DNA of 21,224 nt from NCBI GenBank assembly GCA_002839245.1, contig PGXR01000064.1, forward strand, positions 1 through 21,224, given 5' to 3'. The notes beneath the pieces are model-generated. The model was not told the origin of the DNA. It ran no database searches and worked only from the letters and a program-made list of their open reading frames with translations. The position numbers and the translations under genes are program-made. Below, piece by piece: positions 7,216 to 13,707 of this stretch; the first letter of the stretch is position 1, and every line of letters starts with the position of its first letter. Source of the stretch: Spirochaetae bacterium HGW-Spirochaetae-7 (lineage in GTDB: Bacteria; Spirochaetota; Spirochaetia; Treponematales; UBA12059).

Positions 7216-7374
7216 ATGGCAAAGTACGTATGTGACGTCTGCGGGTACATCTACGATCCGTCGGTAGGCGATCCCGATGGCAAGGTCAAGGCCGGCACCG
7301 CTTTCGCCGACCTGCCCGAAGACTGGGTCTGCCCCATGTGCGGCGCTGGCAAGGACAGTTTCAGCCTGGCCTGA
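7216..7374 (+). CDS. Rubredoxin
   Basis: This is a small electron carrier of 52 residues. It has the two cysteine knuckles CDVCGYIYDP (Cys6, Cys9) and CPMCGAGKD (Cys39, Cys42) and the conserved GDPDG and DLPEDWVCP segments. These define a standard rubredoxin that binds one iron. It should supply electrons to both rubrerythrin and superoxide reductase encoded upstream. ATG 7216 is selected because AAGGAG lies six bases upstream and the product then has the exact rubredoxin length. Longer readings of the frame overlap desulfoferrodoxin. It is the last gene before a palindrome and an intrinsic terminator. Confidence 0.97.
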   Translation: MAKYVCDVCGYIYDPSVGDPDGKVKAGTAFADLPEDWVCPMCGAGKDSFSLA

Positions 7375-7399
7375 CAGGATTCAAGCGCCCGCAGGAGGC

Positions 7400-7435
7400 C
7401 GCCGCCTTTCGGCGGCGCGCCGCCGAAAGGCGGCG
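7400..7435. repeat. Perfect 36-bp palindrome after the rubredoxin gene
   Basis: The two 18-base half-sites are exact reverse complements with no spacer, centred between 7417 and 7418. Each arm contains CGCCGCC, a TTTC or GAAA block and GGCGGCG. As RNA it would form a very stable stem of about 16 bp with a small loop. No T-run follows, so it is not a standard intrinsic terminator by itself. A role in mRNA 3'-end protection or as a protein-binding or repetitive element is possible. Confidence 0.7.
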
Positions 7436-7448
7436 ATGCACTATCGAG

Positions 7449-7485
7449 GCCGGAATTCCGCAAGGCGGAACTTCCGGCTTTTTTT
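7449..7485 (+). terminator. Intrinsic terminator of the rbr-dfx-rubredoxin operon
   Basis: GCCGGAA (7449-7455) pairs with TTCCGGC (7472-7478). TTCCG (7456-7460) pairs with CGGAA (7466-7470) around a 5-base loop, with one bulged base at 7471. Seven T residues (7479-7485) follow directly. This is a strong Rho-independent terminator. Confidence 0.88.
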
Positions 7486-7503
7486 CCACTTGATGGAGGT
7501 AGA

Positions 7504-7794
7504 ATGGTTTCAAGGGAAGACTTCATTTTCACGATAGGCTTCGACGGCGGCACCGCCATCGTCGACGGCAAGGCCAAGGCACAGTACGGAAAGCTCGGTA
7601 CCAAGGCCCTGGCCGAGGCCGGGCTGTACCGGTCGGCCTTCGCATCCGCGGTGTTTTCTGGGTCACCCGACGACCTGCGCGACTTCGCAGCGGTATTCAA
7701 CGCCAAAGCCGGAACATCGTACGCCACAGAGGCGGAGTTCAGCCGGCTCTTCGGAGTCAAGAAAGAGACGATCAAGCGGGTCATGGTGCTGTAA
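7504..7794 (+). CDS. Small conserved-looking protein of unknown function
   Basis: I do not recognise the family. The 96-residue product is soluble, with no signal peptide or membrane segment. It begins with a beta-like stretch (FIFTIGFDGGTAIVDGKAKAQYGKL). Two likely helices follow, and it ends in a possible helix-turn-helix-like segment (EFSRLFGVKKETIKRV). It is credible as a gene because a strong GGAGGT (7495-7500) sits before ATG 7504, it fills the space between two well-defined genes, and its composition matches its neighbours. The start lies only 18 bases after the T-tract of the rbr operon terminator, leaving little room for a promoter. It may depend on read-through or on a promoter overlapping the terminator. 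Confidence 0.72.
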   Translation: MVSREDFIFTIGFDGGTAIVDGKAKAQYGKLGTKALAEAGLYRSAFASAVFSGSPDDLRDFAAVFNAKAGTSYATEAEFSRLFGVKKETIKRVMVL

Positions 7795-7830
7795 ATTCGT
7801 GGCGGCGCTGCGCTATACTCCTGTACGAAT
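7795..7830 (+). promoter_or_regulatory. Candidate promoter and flanking inverted repeat before the VWA gene
   Basis: TATACT at 7814-7819 is a good -10 box, identical to that of the rubrerythrin promoter. The -35 region is poor (GTAAAT at 17-base spacing). ATTCGT (7795-7800) and ACGAAT (7825-7830) are inverted arms bracketing the -10, a possible operator for an activator or repressor. Support is moderate for the -10 and weak for the rest. Confidence 0.35.
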
Positions 7831-7845
7831 CGCAAGGAGGCCACG

Positions 7846-9655
7846 ATGAAGCGTTCGTTTTTCCTGACAGCCGCGGCGGCGATCGTCGCTTTCTCGGTGT
7901 CGTGCTCCGCTCTTGCCGCTCCGGCTAAAGAAGCGCCGGCGCCGGGGGATTCTTCGTCCCTTACGAGCGCGCCGTTGGCGACGGTCGCCCCGCCCGCTAC
8001 CGGCTCGCCGCCGGCCGATGACGGAAAAGCTGCGGGTGTCACCTGCCGTAGGCAAGGAATCGTCGAAGTCAATGCCCGGCATCGCTGGTACAGGGGGCGC
8101 CGCGGGTTCTGCCGCACCCCGCGCCACGCCGAGCGCCTCCGGCCTCAAGGCCGGATTTTCCGACGACAACGCCCAGTTCAACTACTTCGTCGATTTCCTC
8201 CAGAAGTACGGCGAAGTTCCTCATTTCAAGTACGACATAAGCGAACGCCTGACGGTGCGCGTCGTAGATTCCGCGGGCAAGCCCGTAGCCAATGCCAAGA
8301 TGTCGGCGTCGGCCGGCGGAAAGGTACTGGCATCGGGGCTGACCTATTCCGACGGCACCTGGCGATTGTATCCCGCGGCTCTTGGCACCAAGGCCGACAG
8401 GTTCGATGTCCGCGCCGAATTCGGCAGGATGTCAGCCCGGCTCGAGGTGCCCCGGGACGGTAACCGTCTCGTCGAACTGCGCCTGCAGGGGCAGCGTACC
8501 GTTCCGGCGCCGGTTCCGCTCGACGTCCTGTTCGTGATGGACACGACAGGCTCTATGGGCGAGGAAATAGAACGGCTCAAGTCGACTATAGAAATAATCT
8601 ACGCCAACCTGGCCGAGCTGAAACCCAGGCCGCTTGTGCGTTTCGGCCTTGTGCTCTACAAGGACCGCGGCGACGAGTACATCACGGAAATCGTGCCGTT
8701 CACGAAAGACCTGGAGGCCTTCCAGGCGATGCTTGAACCGGTTGACGCGGACGGCGGCGGCGACGGCCCCGAAGACCTGGAATCGGCGCTCGACGACGCG
8801 GTGAACAAGATGGACTGGAACAAGGACGGCCTACGGCTGGCCTTCATCGTCACCGACGCCGAGGCGCACCTGGACTACAACAGGGAATACACCTATATCG
8901 ATGCAGCGAACGACGCGCGGGCCAGGGCGATAAAGCTGCACACGATAGGTACCGGCGGACTGCCGCTCGAAGGCGAATACCTGCTCCGGCAGGTGGCCCA
9001 GCTCACTGACTCGAAGTACATCTTCCTGACGTACGGCGAAGGCGGCGAGGCCGAAGGCGGCAAGGAAGGTTCGGTGAGCCACCACAGCGGGTCGAACTTC
9101 CAGACCGACAAGCTCGAGGCGATAATCATACGTTTCGTACGGGAGGAAGTGGCCAACCTGTCCGATACGCCGCTGACAACGGGCGAGGATTATTTCAGCG
9201 CTCAGAAGATTGACGACGAGACGCGCGACCAGACCCTGGACAAGCTGTTCGCCGACGCCATAGGCAACCTGGCCGACTACTCGACCTATCTTGTCACCGC
9301 CGAAACTCCCTGCGCCGTCCTGCCCGTCTCGACTTCTGACCAGGGCCTCGGGCCGACCGCCGAATACTTCGGGGAGCGCCTGTCGATGGCCTCGGCCGAG
9401 GCCAGGCGCTGGAAGACGGTTGAGCGCAAGGATCTCCAGAAGATTCTGGCCGAGCTGGAACTGCAACTGTCGGGCCTTGCCGACGAGGGCAGTGCGGCCA
9501 AGGTGGGGCAGTTGCTGGGCGCGGACGTTCTGGTCGCGGCGACGCTCTACAAGCGCGCCGACCGTTACGAGATTTTCCTCAGGCTGGTAAGGGTGTCGAC
9601 CGCCGAAGTCCTCGCGGTATCGCGTGCCAAGCTGGCGCTCGACCTTGGCCTGTAG
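7846..9655 (+). CDS. Secreted VWA-domain protein with C-terminal CsgG-like domain, interrupted by an apparent frameshift
   Basis: The reading begins at ATG 7846 behind AAGGAGG (7834-7840). It gives a signal peptide (MKRSFFLTAAAAIVAFSVSCSALA, likely cleaved after ALA) and a Pro/Ala-rich linker. The protein-like reading then moves to the +1 frame close to an A4 run at 8025-8028, and the new frame stays open to the TAG at 9653-9655. Removing one A gives about 602 residues. Domains in order are: a signal peptide, a linker, a beta-sandwich carboxypeptidase-regulatory-like domain (about 130-215), a von Willebrand factor A domain starting with DTTGSMG (Asp232, MIDAS-like), and a C-terminal region (about 475-600). 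That last region contains VERKDLQKIL, LQLSGLADE and LLGADVLV, which resembles CsgG/FlgO-type periplasmic domains. The role is unknown, and an envelope adhesion or assembly function is only a guess. The break may be a sequencing error, a true mutation or a regulated slip. Confidence 0.8.
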
Positions 9656-9677
9656 GATGCCCCGACGGTCCACGCCG

Positions 9678-9701
9678 GGCGCCGCGCTTCGGGGCGGCGC
9701 C
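9678..9701 (+). promoter_or_regulatory. GC-rich hairpin just upstream of the radA start
   Basis: GGCGCCGC (9678-9685) and GCGGCGCC (9694-9701) are perfect 8-base inverted arms with an 8-base loop, ending two bases before ATG 9704. No T-run follows, so it is not a typical terminator. It occupies the place of a Shine-Dalgarno, and the only purine-rich stretch (GGGG) is in its loop and arm. Confidence 0.4.
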
Positions 9702-9703
9702 TG

Positions 9704-11086
9704 ATGGCTATGGCGGCCAGGCAGCAGAAACCGGGCTACGAGTGCGCCGCCTGCGGGCATCGCGAAGCCAAGTGGCTGGGTCGATGCCCCCAGTGCGGAG
9801 AATGGAACACCCTGCACGAGAGCGCCGCTCCCGCGGCCGGCGGCAGGGCGACAAAGGCCGCCAGGTTCTCGGTGCCGCTCGCGGCCATCGACCCGGCGGA
9901 AGGCGCGCGTTCACCGTCGGGCCTTGCCGAGGTGGACAGGGTGCTCGGCGGCGGCATAATGCGCGGCTCCAGCGTCCTAGTTGGCGGCGAGCCTGGCATT
10001 GGCAAGAGCACGCTGCTGTTGCAGGTGGCTGCTCTGGCGGGAGTGGCCGGTAGGGTACTGTACATATCCGGCGAGGAAAGCGCGGCGCAGATACGGCTGC
10101 GAGCGGACAGGCTCGGGCTCAAGCGCGATGGCCTGGAAGTGCTCTGTACCAATGACCTTGCCGAGGCGTTGGCCGCGCTCGAGCGGGTCAAGCCCGTCCT
10201 GTTTTTCGTCGACTCGCTCCAGACGCTGTCCAGCGCCGAGGCCGGCGCGGTTCCCGGTACGGCCAACCAGGTGAAATACTGCGCGCTCGAGCTGTCGGAA
10301 CTGGCCCGGGAAAAGGGCAGTTCGTGTTTCCTCGTCGCTCACGTCACCAAGGACGGTCTCATAGCCGGGCCCAAGGCGGCGGAGCACATCGTCGACGTGG
10401 TGCTGATGTTCGAGCAGACCGAGACGGACGTGCGTTTCCTGCGGTCCGCGAAGAACCGTTTCGGTTCGACCGACGAGGTGGGACTGTTCACCATGACCGA
10501 ACGCGGGCTGGTGGAGCTGACCGACCCGTCGGCGGTTTTCCTCGTACGTCGGGAAACCGCGTCGCCGGCTGGGGTCGCCGTGGCGATCACCTGGGAAGGG
10601 ACGCGCGCCCTGCTCGTAGAGATCCAGGCGCTGACCGTTCCCGGCAAAGCTTCCCTGTCGCGTGTCTACTCGGAACGAATCGAGCCCGCCCGCGTAGCCC
10701 GGGTCGCGGCGGTGCTTGAAAAGCACGTCGGCCTCAAGCTTTCCGATCATGACATCTACGTGAACGTGGCCGGGGGCATACGGCTGTCCGAGCCCGGGGT
10801 GGACCTGGCGCTGGCCGCGGCGATCTACTCAGCGCGGACGGGCCTGCCGCTGCCGACCGGAGTGGCGCTCGCCGGAGAGCTGTCCCTGGCGGGCGAGGCG
10901 AGAACCGTGCGCAAGATGCCGGGCCGTGCCAAGGCTGCGGCGGCCATGTCGTTCCGCCGCGTGCTGGGGCCGCAGGAGCCCCGCGCCTCCGGGAGCGGCC
11001 TGGAGCCGGGTGAAGCCTGGGAACAGGTCGGTTCCATAGCCGCGATGATACGCACCCTGTTCGGAAGCGCCGAAGCTTCGCGCTAG
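9704..11086 (+). CDS. radA: DNA repair protein RadA/Sms
   Basis: This RecA-related DNA-dependent ATPase promotes branch migration during recombinational repair. The 460-residue protein is a standard length. It has an N-terminal C4 zinc finger (Cys14, Cys17, Cys28, Cys31), Walker A GEPGIGKS (95-102), a Walker B strand ending at Asp170 (VLFFVDS), the RadA-specific KNRFG motif (250-254), and a C-terminal Lon-protease-like domain (about 290-455) without an expected protease role. ATG 9704 and ATG 9710 are both possible starts. Neither has a clear ribosome site, and a GC-rich hairpin ends two bases before the first. The gene lies 48 bases after the VWA gene. Its stop shares the CTAG at 11083-11086 with the convergent kinase gene. 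Confidence 0.97.
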   Translation: MAMAARQQKPGYECAACGHREAKWLGRCPQCGEWNTLHESAAPAAGGRATKAARFSVPLAAIDPAEGARSPSGLAEVDRVLGGGIMRGSSVLVGGEPGIGKSTLLLQVAALAGVAGRVLYISGEESAAQIRLRADRLGLKRDGLEVLCTNDLAEALAALERVKPVLFFVDSLQTLSSAEAGAVPGTANQVKYCALELSELAREKGSSCFLVAHVTKDGLIAGPKAAEHIVDVVLMFEQTETDVRFLRSAKNRFGSTDEVGLFTMTERGLVELTDPSAVFLVRRETASPAGVAVAITWEGTRALLVEIQALTVPGKASLSRVYSERIEPARVARVAAVLEKHVGLKLSDHDIYVNVAGGIRLSEPGVDLALAAAIYSARTGLPLPTGVALAGELSLAGEARTVRKMPGRAKAAAAMSFRRVLGPQEPRASGSGLEPGEAWEQVGSIAAMIRTLFGSAEASR

Positions 11087-12588
11087 TCCATTGCTGGCAG
11101 CGAGAACCTGAACTTCGCGCCGACGCCTTCTTCTCCTTCAGCCGAGACCGATCCTCCATGTCGTCGGACTATCCTGTCGACTATGGCCAGGCCTATGCCC
11201 GTCCCTTCGAATTGCTCGCTGGAGTGGAGCCTCTGGAAAACCTTGAATAATCTATCCTTGTACTCGGGATTGAAGCCGGCGCCGTTGTCCTTGACGGTAT
11301 AGACTGCCATTCCCGGTTCTACTGAACCGTCGACTTCGATCTTGGGTTCGGTCGTGGGCTTGGAATATTTGACGGCGTTCCCGAGGAGGTTGGCCCATAC
11401 TTGCCGAATCAGTACGGGTGACCCGGTCGCGCGCGGCAAAGGTCCGAGGACGAAAGTCAGGTTTTTCCGCGGAGGCGATCCGGCGATCTCGTCGAAGGCA
11501 GCCTTGGCCATGGATTCCATGTCTATCTCTTCCTTGACCAATGATGTCCTGGTGACCTTGGAAAGGGCCAGGAGTGAGGCGATCAGGGCATTCATTTGCA
11601 TGACGCCGTTTCGTATATTGGTCAGCAATCGAATTCCCCCGTCGCCGAGCATCGACGAATAGTCTTCCATCACCATGGTCGAGAAGCCGTCGATGGCGCG
11701 TAACGGAGCGCGAAGATCGTGGGAAATGGAATATGAAAATGCCTCGAGTTCCGTGTTGGCGAACTCGAGTTCCCTGGTGCGTTCCGTCACGCGCTGCTCG
11801 AGTTCCGCGTTGAGGCGAAGGATTTCGTTTTCCGCGCGTTTGCGTTCGGTGACGTCGCGGACATTGCACTGCATGACGTTACGATGGTTGACCTGGTATG
11901 TAGTGCTGGTGATTTCCATGTCGATCCGGCGACCGTCGATCGTGGTAAAATCGAGGGCCAAACTATGGACCTGTTCCTTGCGGGCTTGCTCCGGCAGCGA
12001 GGGCGTGATGGGGATGATCCCGTCGAGAAACGGGAAATCGGGGATTTCCCGGCCAAGATACTCTTCGTAATTGATACCCAGGAGCTTGACCATGAAAGGA
12101 TTGACGTCGATGACCCTGCGGGTTTCGGGATCGATTATCAGGATGCCGTTTTGCGCGGTTTCGAAAAGCCTGCGGTACCTGATCTCGGAGGCACGCAGGG
12201 CTTCTTCCCTCATGTCCAGGTGTACCTTGATCCTCGATCGCAGGACGACAGGATCTACCGGCTTCTCGATGAAATCCACGGCCCCGGCCGCGAAACCCTT
12301 GAATTCTGCTTTCGACCTCTCGGTGGCGGTCATGAAGATCACCGGGATTGCCGAACCTTCCTCGTCCTCCTTGAGACGGCGGCAGGTTTCGAATCCGTCC
12401 ATCACGGGCATCGATATGTCCAGCAGGATCAGGTCAGGATGCGGATCGGAACGGGCTATCTTCAGGGCAGTTTCTCCGCTCGTCGCGATCTTGACCCGGT
12501 ATTTTTCTTTCAGGGCTTCCTCAAGCACGGCGATACAATCCGGGACGTCGTCGACCACGAGAATGGTTTTCATGGTTGCATCGCTCAT
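11083..12588 (-). CDS. Soluble hybrid sensor: REC-PAS-HisKA-HATPase
   Basis: This is a cytoplasmic signalling kinase of 501 residues with no membrane segment. The N-terminal receiver has the acidic pair at 13-14, phospho-acceptor Asp57 and Lys109. A PAS domain (about 133-250) begins ASEIRYRRLFE. A coiled coil leads into HisKA with His290 in the phytochrome-like context SYSISHDLRAPLRAIDGF. The HATPase_c domain has an N box (LLGNAVKYSK, Asn404), a G1 box (DNGAGF) and a G2 box (GTGIGLAI). The receiver at the N-terminus suggests its kinase activity is set by an upstream kinase. The start ATG overlaps the HD-GYP stop (ATGA, 12585-12588); an in-frame ATG at 12573 is an alternative. It is the last gene of the chemosensory unit. 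Its PAS domain is closely related to that of the large hybrid kinase two genes upstream. Confidence 0.92.
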   Translation of the reverse strand: MSDATMKTILVVDDVPDCIAVLEEALKEKYRVKIATSGETALKIARSDPHPDLILLDISMPVMDGFETCRRLKEDEEGSAIPVIFMTATERSKAEFKGFAAGAVDFIEKPVDPVVLRSRIKVHLDMREEALRASEIRYRRLFETAQNGILIIDPETRRVIDVNPFMVKLLGINYEEYLGREIPDFPFLDGIIPITPSLPEQARKEQVHSLALDFTTIDGRRIDMEITSTTYQVNHRNVMQCNVRDVTERKRAENEILRLNAELEQRVTERTRELEFANTELEAFSYSISHDLRAPLRAIDGFSTMVMEDYSSMLGDGGIRLLTNIRNGVMQMNALIASLLALSKVTRTSLVKEEIDMESMAKAAFDEIAGSPPRKNLTFVLGPLPRATGSPVLIRQVWANLLGNAVKYSKPTTEPKIEVDGSVEPGMAVYTVKDNGAGFNPEYKDRLFKVFQRLHSSEQFEGTGIGLAIVDRIVRRHGGSVSAEGEEGVGAKFRFSLPAMD

Positions 12589-13697
12589 GATGTTTTTTCC
12601 GTGTGATCATTGAAGGATTGGGCAATCCTGTCGAACTCTAGGGATATATCCATGAAGGCTTCCACTACCTCCGGATCGAATTGGGTTCCCGATCCTTCCC
12701 GTATCATTGAAAGGGCCTGCTCATGCGAAAACGCCTGCTTGTAGACCCGCTTGCTTATCAACGCGTCATACACGTCGGGAATGCCCATGAGCAAGGCGGA
12801 AATGGGGATCTCGTTCCCGGATAGCCCCTTCGGGTAGCCGCTGCCATCCCATCGCTCGTGGTGGTACAACGCTATCTCGCTGGAAAAGTGCAGGAATGAC
12901 GTAGAGACGTGGAGCTGTCTTTCAGCAGCCAGTATCGCGTTGCCGCCGATGGTCGTGTGGGTCTTCATGATCTCGAATTCCTCGGCGCTGAGCTTGCCTG
13001 GTTTCATCAGTATGCAGTCCGGAATGCCCACCTTCCCGATATCGTGCAATGGAGCCGATTTATGCAACAGCTCGATCGTCTCCTCGGAAAGATAGCGCCT
13101 GAAACGCGGGAAGTCCCGTGCGCGGTACGCCAGGGCGCGTATGTATTTCTGGGTGCGCCTGATGTGGTTTCCCGTCTCGTTGTCGCGGGTCTCGGCAAGC
13201 GAGCCCAGGGCTACCATGAGGACGTCCTGGATGGCCCGCACCTCCGAAGTTCTTCGTGCCACCTCCGTTTCAAGGAATTCATTCTTGTCCCTCAGGAAAT
13301 CCCGTATATTCTTCAGGTGGAGGTGGTTCCGTATCCTTGCCAGGACAATGGAGGGGCTTATCGGTTTTGCAATATAATCCTCTGCGCCAAGTTCCAGCCC
13401 CATCTGTTCGTCGCTGACGTCGGATTTGGTCGTAAGGAATATCAGCGGTATCGTTTCGGATTTCGGGTCAGCTTTTAGCCTGCGACATACCTCGTACCCG
13501 TCCATGCCGGGCATCATGATGTCGAGGAGTATCAGGTCAGGACGGTAATCGCGGCTGACTATCTCCAGCGCCATTTCTCCGGATGTAGCGATCTTGATGC
13601 GGTATTTGTGCCTGAGGATTTCACTCAATAGCACGATATTGTCGATCGTGTCGTCCACGATCAGAATCGTCGCGAGATTCCCGGGAACAGCGTCCAT
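12585..13697 (-). CDS. Response regulator with HD-GYP cyclic-di-GMP phosphodiesterase domain
   Basis: This 370-residue soluble protein should degrade c-di-GMP in response to phosphorylation. The receiver domain (1-125) has Asp15-Asp16, phospho-acceptor Asp59 and Lys111. A short helical linker leads to the HD-GYP domain (about 155-350). That domain has the metal-binding HDIGK at 218-222, the His-His pair at 279-280 (ALYHHERWDGSGYP) and the GYP motif at 287-289, then DVYDAL. All key catalytic motifs seem intact, so activity is likely. Start ATG 13697 follows TAAGGA, which overlaps the stop codon of the upstream hybrid kinase. Its 3' end overlaps the next kinase by ATGA. The REC is very similar to that of the downstream kinase (KYR-KIATSGE, PDLILLDI), so one recognition partner could serve both. 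Confidence 0.95.
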   Translation of the reverse strand: MDAVPGNLATILIVDDTIDNIVLLSEILRHKYRIKIATSGEMALEIVSRDYRPDLILLDIMMPGMDGYEVCRRLKADPKSETIPLIFLTTKSDVSDEQMGLELGAEDYIAKPISPSIVLARIRNHLHLKNIRDFLRDKNEFLETEVARRTSEVRAIQDVLMVALGSLAETRDNETGNHIRRTQKYIRALAYRARDFPRFRRYLSEETIELLHKSAPLHDIGKVGIPDCILMKPGKLSAEEFEIMKTHTTIGGNAILAAERQLHVSTSFLHFSSEIALYHHERWDGSGYPKGLSGNEIPISALLMGIPDVYDALISKRVYKQAFSHEQALSMIREGSGTQFDPEVVEAFMDISLEFDRIAQSFNDHTEKTS

Positions 13698-13707
13698 TTA
13701 CATATCC

